Shown in pieces: positions 1 through 8,216 of a stretch of 51,903 nucleotides of DNA (positions are counted from its first letter, which is position 1; each line of letters starts with the position of its first letter). The position numbers were made by a program, and so were the translations under genes. Source of the stretch: an uncultured Victivallales bacterium (GTDB taxonomy: Bacteria > Verrucomicrobiota > Lentisphaeria > Oligosphaerales > JAFGRS01); assembly GCA_903837355.1 (NCBI GenBank), contig CAILUI010000432.1, positions 1 to 51,903 on the forward strand, given 5' to 3'. The notes beneath the pieces were generated by a model. That model saw only the letters and a program-made list of their open reading frames with translations, did not search any database and was not told where the DNA came from.

Positions 1-148
1 AAAGCGGCGTCCAGCCGCCGCAGTCCAAAGCGCGGCGATTACGCCACGCGGTATCATACTGCGCCACAACAACGTGTGGCGCTTTGGAGTGCTGTGGCTT
101 GACACAGCTTTGGCACCGCGCGGAGCGCGGTAAGTTAGCGCTTATGGG
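1..148. repeat. Cloverleaf / MITE-like repeat, copy 1 (left edge cut by window)
   Basis: This stretch is nearly identical to 45002-45150. The left arm (1-30) and right arm (81-114) are imperfect inverted repeats of about 30 bp. Between them lie two smaller stems: 31-49, around the loop ATTA, and 61-82, GCGCCAC pairing with GTGGCGC. The whole can fold as a three-armed cruciform. Conserved flanking sequence continues to about 148. It lies downstream of the 3' end of the minus-strand hydrolase operon. No transposase is present, so it is either a non-autonomous element or a structural or terminator repeat. Confidence 0.8.
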
Positions 149-183
149 CGGACGCCCCGCTGAGCCGCTGGCCGGGTCCACGG

Positions 184-231
184 GAACGGCTCACCGCCTG
201 CGAAGCAGGCCGTGGAGGTTCGCCCTCCAAG
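184..231 (-). repeat. Bipartite hairpin repeat unit (TGGAGGGCGAA family), single inverted copy
   Basis: Read on the minus strand, this holds the core TGGAGGGCGAACCTCCA, then a second hairpin GCCTGC-TTC-GCAGGC, then a GTGAGCCG tail (GCTGAGCCG in most copies). The same unit recurs at about 13.3, 17.9, 45.2 and 51.7 kb. Here it sits just past the end of the minus-strand operon, where it could help end transcription. Confidence 0.7.
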
Positions 232-285
232 GTAAGGCGCGAGGGTTGGCGCGTGGCGGCCATTCTGGCTGGAGTTCCGCCCCGG

Positions 286-1284
286 TCAGCGCTCCGGCAG
301 CCGTTGCAGGAAGTCCGTCGCCAACTGGGCGAGCTGTGCCTTGAGGGCCATGGAAGGGAAGTTGTGGCTGGCGTCGGGGATCTCGAGGAACGTGACCGGC
401 AGTTTCTTGGCGCGGGCATAGTCGCCGAAGTAGGTCAGGGCGGCGGGGGCATCGGGGTCGGCGGTGCCGTAGACCATCAGGGCGGGCAGGTCCGGACGCA
501 GGTTGGCGAGGTGCTTCTTCGGGGGCTCTTTGGCCTGTCCACGGCTCTCGGTGGCGGTGGCCTTGGCCGTGCGTCCCAGCCCAGCGGCGCCGGCGGGGGG
601 CGGTGCAGGCGGTGTGGCCGGGGCGGCGCTGTCGCCCTCCTTGCGGCGGTTTCGGCCCTTCTTCAGGAAGTGTCCGAAGAGCACATTGGCCACCTGGCTG
701 AGGTGCACATCGCCGCGGCACAGCCGGCGCCAGGTGTCCCCCTGCAGGGCTTTGCGCAGGTAGACGCCCCCGTAGTGCCAGGTCCGGTGGACGTCGCGGC
801 CGAAGGCATCGCCGTCGGAGAACGGGTAGACGCTGAGGAGGATCAGGCCGCGGGCGAGCGGCAAGCGCGGCAGGGTGCCGATGGTGACGTTGCCACCCGA
901 ACAGAGGCCGAGGTAGACGAGGCGCTCAAGGCCGCAGCGCGTCGCCAGCCAGGCCGAGGCGGCGACCAGGTCATCGGCCATGGTGACGAGAGTGCTCTCG
1001 AGGCCGTCGCCGCCACTCTCGCCGCGCCCGCGGAAATCGAAGCGGAGTGTGGGATAGCCGGCGGCAGCCAGCTCGCGGCCGAGGCAGGTGAGCACACCGT
1101 GGGGGCCGCTGCGATAGCCACTCCAGCCGTGGACCAGCACGACGCCGACGGAGCGCGGCTGGGCGGGCCGTACCAGGTTGCCGCAGACGAGGGCGCCGTT
1201 GACGGTCAGGCTGACGACCTCTTCAACCGTGCCCTGGTCAAGGTCGAGGCGGGGGGCGAGCGCGGCGGACAGATCAGTTTCCAT
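286..1284 (-). CDS. Alpha/beta hydrolase
   Basis: A predicted soluble serine hydrolase of 332 aa. VHGWSG near residue 51 is the oxyanion region. RFDFRGRGES spans 81-90. The nucleophile elbow GLCSGG puts the catalytic serine at residue 129, and DASHNF near the C terminus supplies the histidine. Residues of roughly 205-250 form a Lys/Pro/Ala-rich low-complexity insertion in the cap region, which is unusual. There is no signal peptide. It is the last gene of a five-gene minus-strand run and overlaps the preceding hydrolase gene by 11 bp, so the two are probably translationally coupled. It resembles peptidase S9/S15-like and exosortase-associated hydrolases; the substrate is unknown. Confidence 0.85.
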   Translation of the reverse strand: METDLSAALAPRLDLDQGTVEEVVSLTVNGALVCGNLVRPAQPRSVGVVLVHGWSGYRSGPHGVLTCLGRELAAAGYPTLRFDFRGRGESGGDGLESTLVTMADDLVAASAWLATRCGLERLVYLGLCSGGNVTIGTLPRLPLARGLILLSVYPFSDGDAFGRDVHRTWHYGGVYLRKALQGDTWRRLCRGDVHLSQVANVLFGHFLKKGRNRRKEGDSAAPATPPAPPPAGAAGLGRTAKATATESRGQAKEPPKKHLANLRPDLPALMVYGTADPDAPAALTYFGDYARAKKLPVTFLEIPDASHNFPSMALKAQLAQLATDFLQRLPER

Positions 1285-2536
1285 GGAGGGTTCCCGGGGG
1301 CTGCGGCAACGGCGTCATCAGGGCGTCTTTCCCGTCATCGGCGGGCGCGTAGCGGTGAGCAAACCGGCTCAGCCGTCGCAGGGCGTCTTTGGCGGGGGGG
1401 CTGCGGAGGTCGTCGGTGAAGCCCCGCTGCGTGCCGGCGGGGGCTTCCAGGGCGGCCTCGCCGCCGGCTGCGGTCAGGCGTGTCACCACGTCGCGATGCG
1501 CCTCTTCGGCGCTGCTGCCGAGGCTGTCGGCGGGCAGGAGCATGAGCACGGGGCAGCGGATGGCGGCGGCCTGATGCGCCACACTGCGGCGGGCCATATC
1601 GGCCAACTGCGCCGCCGGTTCACGACTGCAGAAGCTCTCCCAGTCGGGCCAGCGGTTCTCGCGGCGGGCCAGGCGATTCCAGTAGTCACGGAACGGGTTC
1701 AGCCCGACCGCCTCGGCCACCGCCACGCAGGTCGGCAGCGGCGAGCGCGTCGCCGCCAGCAGGGCGCTGCTGGCGCCGCTGCCGAGGCCGAGCAGGACGC
1801 ACGCTTGCGGGCGGACGGCGGGCAGTGCGGCGGCGCCCTGCATCGCGGTCACGACCGCGCTGGCAGCCTCGACCGCAGCGCTTGCCGATCCGGCACTGCG
1901 GTACGACTTCAGGCTGGCGATCGCGGCTTCCGCCAGGGGCTGGCCAGGCCGGCCCGGCGCGATCACGGCGTAGCCGCGACGACACTGCTCGCCCAGCCAC
2001 GCGACCTCGTCGGCCGTGATCCCCTCCTGGCCGTGATGGACGTAGGCCAGGAGTGGAAAACGGTGGTCCTTGGGGATGGATTGCGGGACCAGAAAAAGGC
2101 CGTATTGCGCGCCGGCGTCCGCCGTCCAACTCACCACGAATGCGGTCACCAGATAGAGATCGCGCCCCTCGAGCTTCCGCAGCGGCCGCAGGCGCCCGCT
2201 GGCGGGCGTCGGCCAGGTGGGCGCCGGCAGGGCCTGGAGGTTCTCCAACGCCGCGCCACCGGCGGCCCAGGCGGCGGCCGCCGCGTCCTTGTCCCCCCGC
2301 ACGTCGGCGCTGCGACCGTCGAGCCAGCATTGCAGGGCCGCCGCGCAATCCATGGCCCCCAGCAATGGCTCCCGCAGGGCCGCGACCAGCGGCCGCTCGG
2401 TCGCGTGGATGCTCTCCGGGGACTTTGAGGAGAAGCCCTCGAGGCCAGTCCGTACGGAATCCTGGGCCGCCAACGGCAGCAGCAGCGTCAGGCACAGCGC
2501 CAGGATACGCTTCGGACTATCCGGCGCGAGGGTCAC
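1274..2536 (-). CDS. Secreted alpha/beta hydrolase (acetyl-xylan-esterase-like fold)
   Basis: A 420-aa protein with a GTG start that overlaps the upstream stop by 4 bp (GTGA). Residues 10-25 are a Sec signal peptide ending LPLAAQ. The hydrolase core starts near residue 125, and GLGSGA gives a nucleophile serine at about 253. HHGQEG near 167 is the oxyanion strand. The N-terminal 100 residues are Ala-rich and helical, as in large bacterial esterase-like proteins of this type. It is likely periplasmic and acts on an ester or peptide bond; no substrate can be assigned. It sits between two other alpha/beta hydrolase genes that overlap it at both ends. Confidence 0.75.
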   Translation of the reverse strand: MTLAPDSPKRILALCLTLLLPLAAQDSVRTGLEGFSSKSPESIHATERPLVAALREPLLGAMDCAAALQCWLDGRSADVRGDKDAAAAAWAAGGAALENLQALPAPTWPTPASGRLRPLRKLEGRDLYLVTAFVVSWTADAGAQYGLFLVPQSIPKDHRFPLLAYVHHGQEGITADEVAWLGEQCRRGYAVIAPGRPGQPLAEAAIASLKSYRSAGSASAAVEAASAVVTAMQGAAALPAVRPQACVLLGLGSGASSALLAATRSPLPTCVAVAEAVGLNPFRDYWNRLARRENRWPDWESFCSREPAAQLADMARRSVAHQAAAIRCPVLMLLPADSLGSSAEEAHRDVVTRLTAAGGEAALEAPAGTQRGFTDDLRSPPAKDALRRLSRFAHRYAPADDGKDALMTPLPQPPGTLHGN

Positions 2537-3393
2537 GACGGCGCCGCCTCCGCGCTGCCTGGCGCCCGCGCCGCCGGCCCGTGCAGGGCCTCGATGAACG
2601 CCAGGACCGCGTCCTGAACCAGGTCAGACTCGTAGTACTCGAGCTGGCCCCAGAAAGGCTTGTCACGCACGACCTCGGCCCGGCCCGGCGGGCACGCCTC
2701 CGCCCGTTCGGTCAACGCTTTCCAGGCGGGCGGGAAGGCCTTGGATCCCGAGACCCGCAGCACCTGCAGCGGGCAGTCCGGACGCAGGCTCGCGAGCCGG
2801 GTTGCCAGGCTCTCGGAACGGAGTTCGGCGGCCAGCCGGGCGCCGACCTCGAAGCCACCGAAGTCCACTGCCTCGCCGCGCGCCCAGCGGGCCGCGCTGT
2901 CCTCCTCGGCGCCGCCGGCACCGGAGACGACCTGCTTGAGGCGCTGGCGACGGTCCAGGTCCCGCAGGCACTCCTCGCCCGTCAGCACCGGCTCCACCAG
3001 CGCCAGCGCCTGCGCGCCGCCCTGGCTGGCCGCGTGGATCGCCTGGAACGCACCCAGGCGCACGCCGACCGCGACCCAACGGCTGGTGGCGGCTTCAGTC
3101 TGGGCGAAAGCGGCTGCGGCCAGGGCATCCTCCTGCCAGTCCGGCCACGTGGCGGCGGCATGCACACCGGCACTTTCACCGGTGCCGCTGAGGTCGAAGC
3201 GGAAGGTGGTGAACCCACGCTCGGCACAGGCGCGGGCCAGGCGCACCATGACGCGGAAGGCGCTCTTCTTCTCCTCGCCAAAGGCGTCGTAGAGCACGAC
3301 CGCCAGCGGCCGGGGAGTAGCGGGGCGAAAGACCGTCCCATACAGCCGGCGGCGGCCGACACTCAGGTACCCACTGGTCTGCGTCTGGCCCAT
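2533..3393 (-). CDS. Alpha/beta hydrolase-fold protein lacking the nucleophile serine
   Basis: A 286-aa protein with a hydrolase-like N-terminal half: LYDAFGEEK at 34-42 and RFDLSGTGES at 65-74. At the nucleophile elbow it reads VGVRLGA (109-115), with Arg112 where the catalytic Ser should be. From memory, the exosortase A system-associated hydrolase 2 group has a similar non-Ser elbow, so this looks like a natural pseudo-hydrolase or a differently acting member, not a decayed gene. The frame is intact and overlaps the next gene. The ATG at 3393 is preceded by GGGAG. No exosortase gene is visible in the window. Confidence 0.75.
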   Translation of the reverse strand: MGQTQTSGYLSVGRRRLYGTVFRPATPRPLAVVLYDAFGEEKKSAFRVMVRLARACAERGFTTFRFDLSGTGESAGVHAAATWPDWQEDALAAAAFAQTEAATSRWVAVGVRLGAFQAIHAASQGGAQALALVEPVLTGEECLRDLDRRQRLKQVVSGAGGAEEDSAARWARGEAVDFGGFEVGARLAAELRSESLATRLASLRPDCPLQVLRVSGSKAFPPAWKALTERAEACPPGRAEVVRDKPFWGQLEYYESDLVQDAVLAFIEALHGPAARAPGSAEAAPS

Positions 3394-3475
3394 GCGTGTA
3401 CTCCCGGCGGGACCGTGCCCGCAGCCTCGTCAGAAAACCCAATCTGCCGCCTGGCGACGGCAATGCAAGGCGGCC

Positions 3476-4099
3476 CTATGGGCGGCGCAGCACCAGGGTG
3501 AAGTCATTCTCGAGGTAGTCATCGATGAGAGTGACGTGCAGGCCGCGCCGTTCGAGCGCGGCGCCGAGGGCGGCGGGATCGAAATAGTGGCAGTGCTCGT
3601 ACTTCCGGCGGCAACGGCAGTGCAGGAAGTTCGCCACTGCGACCGTCTCCGCCAGGTCGAGCAGGCGCGGCAGTGCGGCCAGCGCGAAATCGTCGTTGTT
3701 GCCCAGGCTGAGGTTGAAGACGCCCGAGCAGTAGGTCGCGTCGAAGGTGCGGGCGGCAAACGGCGGCGCGGTGAACACATCGGCGGCCAGCAGGCAGCGG
3801 CGGGGGCTGCGGCGCCGGGCTTCGGCGAGGATGCCCAGGGTGATATCGGCGCCGACGTAGCGGACAGGCAGGCGATGCCGCTCGAGGAATCCCGCCAGGT
3901 CGGTCATGCCGCAGCCGACGTCCAGCAGGCGCAGCACGTGGTCGGACCGCGCGGCCTGCCGCAGGATCTGCAGCAGCACCGTGAAGCGGACCTCCTGGGA
4001 TTCACGACTGGACCAGTCGAGAATGTCGTAGGTCTCGCGGTGCGGGGCGACGCGGGCCTCGTAGTGTCGGCGGATGCGATGGAGGCGGTCTCCGGGCAT
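3476..4099 (-). CDS. Class I SAM-dependent methyltransferase
   Basis: A 207-aa protein with SAM-binding motif I LLDVGCG (58-64), followed by DLAGFLERH and VGADITL, the motif II acidic position. The C-terminal part (FDPAALGAALERRG) fits the usual methyltransferase beta-strands. It belongs to the broad Methyltransf_11/25 group; the acceptor is unknown. It starts 3 bp after the stop of the 545-aa gene upstream, so it is almost certainly in the same transcript, and 82 bp before the first alpha/beta hydrolase gene. Confidence 0.8.
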   Translation of the reverse strand: MPGDRLHRIRRHYEARVAPHRETYDILDWSSRESQEVRFTVLLQILRQAARSDHVLRLLDVGCGMTDLAGFLERHRLPVRYVGADITLGILAEARRRSPRRCLLAADVFTAPPFAARTFDATYCSGVFNLSLGNNDDFALAALPRLLDLAETVAVANFLHCRCRRKYEHCHYFDPAALGAALERRGLHVTLIDDYLENDFTLVLRRP

Positions 4100-4102
4100 A
4101 GT

Positions 4103-5740
4103 TCACGCCAGCGGCGGGCTGGCTCCCTCCGGGATGATCTCTGCCTGCGCGATCAGACGGCGGTACAGGGCCTCACCCTCCAGGGCGGTGCACCAGGGCA
4201 GCAGGGCGCCGCGGGAGTCGTAGTAGGCGACGTCGAGGAGGCGCAGCAACTGCAGTACCCATTCGGCGTGGGCCGCGGCGAGGCGGCGGTCGATCTCTTT
4301 GATGCGTTGCCAGAGCGCGGTGGCCGCCGGCCGCTGCTGTGGATCGGCAGCGATCTGCCGACGCTCCGCGTCGAGCGCCTCGCGTTCGGCGCTCCAGGCG
4401 GCAAAGCGGGTGCGGACGAGCCCCTCGCGCTGGCCGCTGTCGCGCAGGGCCTCGAGGGTCCGCCGCGCCGCGACCATGGCCGCCTCCAGGGCTTCGCCCA
4501 CGACCGTTGCCGGGGCCTCGTCGATCCCCAGCGCCTGGCACAGGTAGGCCGGTGGCCGCACCAGGGTGCGGCAGCCACGCCAGTGCTCGAGGAAGCGGAA
4601 GCGGACGCGGATCACGGGCCGCGGCGCTTCCCGGAGCAGTCCGCGCTCGCGCAGGATGCGTTCGAAGGCATAGGCCGCCGGCATGTAGAGCGAGCCCAGA
4701 TGCGGCAAGGCCAGGGTGGCGCCTTCTGGCCCCAGTCGGGCCTGGAGCACGAGCAGCAGGGCCTTGCCGGCCAAGGCCACGACGCCGTCGCGCTCGAGGT
4801 CGGCCACCGGCAGGCCGCCCGCCGCCGTGAGCGGCCAGCGCCGACCCGCCGCCTCGATGGCCCCCGTGCGCCAGGCCGCGGCACTGCGCAGCAGCCGGCC
4901 CTCCTGGCGGATGGTGACGAAGAACGGCAGCTCGCCCGCCTCCACGTGCAGCGGCGTCATCCCGGTGGCCGTCTGCTGCAGGGCGGTGTTGTAGGCGTCG
5001 GCCGCCTCGGCATAGCGCTCGAGGAAGAGCCGCAGCAGCGGATCTGTGGCCGCCAGGCGGCGCAGCGCAAAGCGCTCCGAGGTCAGCGCCAAGCGCGTCG
5101 ACGGGCCCAGGCAGGCCAGCAGCCAGCGCCGATAGAGCTCGGTGAGGGGCGCCTGCGGTTCGCTGGCGATGACCGTGGCGGCCAGGGAGCGCTGACCGGC
5201 AAACCACTCCTGCAGGCGCTGTTGCGGCCCGGACTCGGGGAAGCGTTCCAGCAGATCCGCGCGGGCGTGGTCCAGGAGCTGCAGCACGAAGGGGCCGGCT
5301 TCGGCCAGGCGGACATCGCCGATGAGGCGGTGCCAGCGCGGGTCGGCCGCATAGCTGGGCCCCACGAGTTGCCAGTTGTCCGAGCCGGCCCAGCGTTCGT
5401 AGAGCCCGTCGACACTGGTCTCGAGGAACCTGGCCAGGGCGGCCGTCGTCCGGCCGGTGTAGGGCTCGAGGGTGCGCACATCGAGCGGCAGGCGCCCGAG
5501 CAGGTCGTGGGCGAACAGTGCTGCCCCCCAATCCGAATGGCCACCCCGGTAGGTGCGCTCGGGCAGCAGCGCCAGGCCGGTGTCGCCGGGCAAGGCGCCC
5601 TGCCGACTGAAGGCGACGTCGATGTCCTCGATGCAGTGCACGCCCTGCCAGCCGTGCGCCGCCAGGGCCTCGAGCTTGGGGACCGTGTCCCACAGCGGGT
5701 GGCAGTTCTGGTCGATGCTGATGTACGAGGCGTCCGTCAT
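4103..5740 (-). CDS. Conserved-looking protein of unknown function (545 aa)
   Basis: A 545-aa soluble protein I do not recognise. It has no signal peptide or membrane segment. A Leu/Ala/Arg-rich helical middle is followed by a segment with PHLGSLYMPAAYAFERI (about 345-365). A long helical C-terminal half is rich in Arg/Glu/Ala (about 400-500), possibly a coiled coil, and ends with a Trp/Leu-rich stretch. The start ATG is preceded by AGGAG about 14 nt upstream. It is first in a five-gene run, 3 bp ahead of the methyltransferase, which suggests the two act together. A plausible promoter lies at 5820-5849. Codon use matches its neighbours, and the opposite strand carries only shadow frames. Confidence 0.7.
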   Translation of the reverse strand: MTDASYISIDQNCHPLWDTVPKLEALAAHGWQGVHCIEDIDVAFSRQGALPGDTGLALLPERTYRGGHSDWGAALFAHDLLGRLPLDVRTLEPYTGRTTAALARFLETSVDGLYERWAGSDNWQLVGPSYAADPRWHRLIGDVRLAEAGPFVLQLLDHARADLLERFPESGPQQRLQEWFAGQRSLAATVIASEPQAPLTELYRRWLLACLGPSTRLALTSERFALRRLAATDPLLRLFLERYAEAADAYNTALQQTATGMTPLHVEAGELPFFVTIRQEGRLLRSAAAWRTGAIEAAGRRWPLTAAGGLPVADLERDGVVALAGKALLLVLQARLGPEGATLALPHLGSLYMPAAYAFERILRERGLLREAPRPVIRVRFRFLEHWRGCRTLVRPPAYLCQALGIDEAPATVVGEALEAAMVAARRTLEALRDSGQREGLVRTRFAAWSAEREALDAERRQIAADPQQRPAATALWQRIKEIDRRLAAAHAEWVLQLLRLLDVAYYDSRGALLPWCTALEGEALYRRLIAQAEIIPEGASPPLA

Positions 5741-5819
5741 GGGGCCGTGAGTGACTCCTGTTGCCGGGTGCTGCGCACGGCGGGTATTGCCGGTTGCCGG
5801 TCGCGGCAGATCGTGAGTA

Positions 5820-5849
5820 GTTATATGGAGTCTGATCCCGAAAAAACAA
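5820..5849 (-). promoter_or_regulatory. Predicted sigma70-type promoter for the 5740-286 operon
   Basis: On the minus strand TTGTTT (5849-5844) is followed after 18 bp by TATAAC (5825-5820), about 80 bp upstream of the first start codon. This is a short AT-rich island in otherwise GC-rich sequence. Confidence 0.45.
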
Positions 5850-5868
5850 CCTGGCGGGCGTGGCCGGC

Positions 5869-6663
5869 TCAGCCCTCATCCCAGCGTACGAGACGGGCGG
5901 GGAAGACCGGGCCGGACTTGCAGGTGCGGACATACTCCCAGCCGTCGGCGTTGTCGGCCGTCAGCTTGACCACGCAGGCGAAACAGGCACCGACGCCGCA
6001 GCACATGGCATGATCCAGGCTGACTTCTGCATCCAGTCCGCGGCGGTCAACGAGGCGACAGACGGCCTTGAGCATCGGATTGGGGCCGCAGGCGACCACG
6101 AAGGGGTTCGCCGTCTGCTCGAGGGCCGCTTCCAGGAGGTCGGTGACGACGCCCCGATGGCCGCGGCTGCCGTCATCCGTGGCCAGACGGACGTCAGCAC
6201 CGAGGGCGGTGAACTCGTCGACCAGCAGCAGGTCCTCGGCCGTCCGTCCGCCCAGCAGCACGATGCAGGGCCCGGGACTGCGCCGGACCAGGAGATAGGT
6301 GGCCGCACACCCGTAACCACCGGCCACGACCACCGCCGTCTGCCCGGGCGGCGGGACCGAGTAGCCATGCCCCAGGGGCCCCAGCAGATCGAGGCCGACG
6401 CCGGCGCCCAGTCCGGAGAGGTGCGCGGTGCCCTCGCCGACCGTCTTGTAGATAAGGCTCAGCGTCCCGGTGGCGGGTTCGGCATTGAAGACGCTGAAGG
6501 GCCGCCGCAAGACGTGATGCTCGAAGGCGGGCAGTTGCACGTGCACGAATTGGCCCGGGGCGACCGTCGCGGCGATCTGCTCGGCACGGAGGTCGACCCG
6601 GTAGTAACTGCCCTGCAGACGCTGGTTCCGCAGGATAGGGGCCTTTTCCTGGCATGGCGTCAT
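5869..6663 (-). CDS. pyrK: Dihydroorotate dehydrogenase electron transfer subunit
   Basis: This subunit passes electrons from dihydroorotate dehydrogenase B (PyrD) to NAD+ through FAD and a [2Fe-2S] cluster in pyrimidine synthesis. The 264-aa product has the FAD-binding motif RPFSVF (54-59). GGYGCAATYL (115-124) starts the NAD-binding half. The C-terminal cluster has Cys222, Cys227, Cys230 and Cys248 in the classic CGVGACFAC ... CKSGPVF arrangement. The start was chosen at MTPCQEK, where family homology begins; longer in-frame versions add only Arg-rich junk. The usual partner pyrD is not adjacent. An alternative is a related sulfide- or NADPH-dependent oxidoreductase beta subunit, but the C-terminal cysteine motif favours PyrK. 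Confidence 0.88.
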   Translation of the reverse strand: MTPCQEKAPILRNQRLQGSYYRVDLRAEQIAATVAPGQFVHVQLPAFEHHVLRRPFSVFNAEPATGTLSLIYKTVGEGTAHLSGLGAGVGLDLLGPLGHGYSVPPPGQTAVVVAGGYGCAATYLLVRRSPGPCIVLLGGRTAEDLLLVDEFTALGADVRLATDDGSRGHRGVVTDLLEAALEQTANPFVVACGPNPMLKAVCRLVDRRGLDAEVSLDHAMCCGVGACFACVVKLTADNADGWEYVRTCKSGPVFPARLVRWDEG

Positions 6664-6703
6664 GGCGCACTCTCGCTGGCTGAAGTGGGCGATCAGGAGG
6701 GGT

Positions 6704-6732
6704 ACCATAGGGCGCCGCAGGCGGCGCCGCAA
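6704..6732 (-). promoter_or_regulatory. Predicted pyrK promoter with a perfect palindrome filling the spacer
   Basis: On the minus strand TTGCGG (6732-6727) and TATGGT (6709-6704) are separated by 17 bp, about 40 bp upstream of the pyrK start. The spacer is almost entirely the perfect inverted repeat GGCGCCGC-AG-GCGGCGCC (6711-6728). A repressor bound there would block RNA polymerase; a palindrome there could also be chance in GC-rich DNA. Confidence 0.45.
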
Positions 6733-6799
6733 TGCGGGCCGAGCCCGCGGCAGGGCGGTTCCGTTTTCCCAACGACCATCGCTGTTGGTCGCCGGCACG

Positions 6800-6891
6800 G
6801 TGAAAGCGTGAGAGCGTGATTGCGTGAGGGTTACGGCGCGTGTGCCGGCCGTCTGCCACGAATCCACGCTTTCACGTTCTCACGCGCTCAC
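6800..6891. repeat. GCGTGA-rich inverted repeat
   Basis: The left arm 6800-6828 contains three GCGTGA blocks spaced 8 bp apart. The right arm 6864-6891 is its imperfect reverse complement, with roughly 21 of 27 positions pairing and about 35 bp between the arms. It lies in the 274-bp gap between the end of the URO-D-fold gene and the start of pyrK, so it could terminate the former or regulate the latter. Confidence 0.6.
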
Positions 6892-6937
6892 CCGTAGCGG
6901 GAACCGCGATCTTGGAACAGCCCTGAGCCCGCGGCGC

Positions 6938-8176
6938 TCAGGCGTGCTTCTCCGCCAGGGCGATGGCCAGACGGGCCCAGTCGCGCAAGCGCTCGGGGCG
7001 ACCGTGCAGGGTCTGCAGTTCCCGCAGCACGATCTGGTAGTAATGACCACGCAAGCGCTTCAGTCCGGCATCCAGGTGCTGCCGGTGCTCGTCCAGAGTT
7101 GCATTCACCGTCACCTGCGCCGCCGCCTGGCGCCACATGATGGTGCAGCTCGTGCCGCAGGCTTCGAGGATGCGGTCGAGGTCGCTCCAGAAGGAGCACA
7201 CGAAGATGCGCAGGTTAGGGAGGCGGCGCACGATCGCGGTCTTGGTGGTCAGGCTCTCGCAGCAGCCGTACTGGACCGCGCCGTACTGCTGCAGGATGAC
7301 GCGCTGGTAGCTGAGCAGGAACTCGTCCTGCATATCCGGCGACACCAGGTCGAACTCCTGGCTGTTGGCGGCGACCCAGAGGTGGCGCAGGCGGGCCGGG
7401 CCGGGGCTCGGGCTGCCGGGCAGCGGGTCACTGCAGAACATGGGCTCATGGTGGTTGGGGGTCAGGACCCCGGCCGCCTCGGCGACGCGCTGCGCCCGCA
7501 GCACCGCCTCTGTAAACGTCGCCATGGCCGCATGGACGAGGGCCGGCTCGAAGGCCATGTCTTCCATCAGGCCCATCATGCCGCGGAGTTGCTCGATGTA
7601 GGTGTTCTGGTGCGGCCCCAGCGGCGGGGTCCCGACCAGGCGGATCGGCAGCACGTCGCCGAGCAGGTCCTGCATCTCGGCCGCCGCCCGCTCGCTGGCC
7701 TCGCGATCATAGGCGAAGCTGGGCAGACAGATTTTCTCGTAATCGGCGGGCGCCTGCAGCGGGTGGTGGTAGGAAAACCCGCCCTGGGGGGTCGTGCCCA
7801 GCGACTGCTGCACGGGCAGGCCCCAGGGGTGCGGGCGGTCGCAGCGGAAGACGGCGTTCACGCCCCACCACGGCTCGACAATGTGATCATCGCCTACCCA
7901 GATCTTGTAGAGATGCTGCCGTAGCACGTATTCCACCTGCCGGCAGAGGGCGTTCGCCGTGACCAGGGCCGTGGGCGGCAGGATCTCCTCCCACACCGCG
8001 GCCGGGCGGCACCAGACCGGCGCGCGGTCAGCGCGCCGGCAGCCGTTGGCCGCCCGCCAGCGCGCCCGGCGGACCTCGCACTCGTCGCTGCGGGCAAAGT
8101 CCGCGACCTGCGCCGCCAGGTCACGGACGACCCTGACGTCACGCGGGAGTGCGCCGTGAGCTGTCGGTGTATACAT
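6938..8176 (-). CDS. Uroporphyrinogen decarboxylase-fold protein, divergent (paralog A)
   Basis: A 412-aa protein that looks like a distant member of the URO-D / corrinoid methyltransferase fold. Features include GLVTPNHHEP-like loops, GCCESLTTK (304-312) and FVCSFWSDLD (325-334), the positions where methyltransferase relatives place Zn-binding residues. The canonical H-x-C motif is absent; Cys305, Cys306, Glu307 and Cys327 may form an alternative metal site. It has no signal peptide and is likely cytoplasmic. The ATG at 8176 was preferred over a GTG at 8191 because AAGG lies about 9 nt upstream. It is transcribed divergently from prfC. Function and substrate are unknown; it should not be called HemE. 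Confidence 0.7.
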   Translation of the reverse strand: MYTPTAHGALPRDVRVVRDLAAQVADFARSDECEVRRARWRAANGCRRADRAPVWCRPAAVWEEILPPTALVTANALCRQVEYVLRQHLYKIWVGDDHIVEPWWGVNAVFRCDRPHPWGLPVQQSLGTTPQGGFSYHHPLQAPADYEKICLPSFAYDREASERAAAEMQDLLGDVLPIRLVGTPPLGPHQNTYIEQLRGMMGLMEDMAFEPALVHAAMATFTEAVLRAQRVAEAAGVLTPNHHEPMFCSDPLPGSPSPGPARLRHLWVAANSQEFDLVSPDMQDEFLLSYQRVILQQYGAVQYGCCESLTTKTAIVRRLPNLRIFVCSFWSDLDRILEACGTSCTIMWRQAAAQVTVNATLDEHRQHLDAGLKRLRGHYYQIVLRELQTLHGRPERLRDWARLAIALAEKHA

Positions 8177-8216
8177 CGTCTGCGCCTTCACTCCGTCCGA
8201 CCGCCGCTGCTGGCGG

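Noticed and set aside
1..148. A tRNA-like gene, because of the cloverleaf folding
   Set aside because: No anticodon arm, T-loop or CCA-like features, and arms are far longer than in tRNA.
286..3393. Exosortase / PEP-CTERM cluster
   Set aside because: Only hydrolase-like genes are present. No exosortase, PEP-CTERM protein or polysaccharide export gene is visible.
3392..6013. Plus-strand open frame of 873 codons opposite the hydrolase / methyltransferase / unknown genes
   Set aside because: High-GC DNA produces long antisense frames. The minus-strand genes have family motifs and start signals; this frame has none and is Gln/Gly/Ala/Arg-rich.
6938..8176. HemE (true uroporphyrinogen decarboxylase) annotation
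   Set aside because: The haem-type active-site motifs are absent, there are three such paralogs, and none sits with haem genes.
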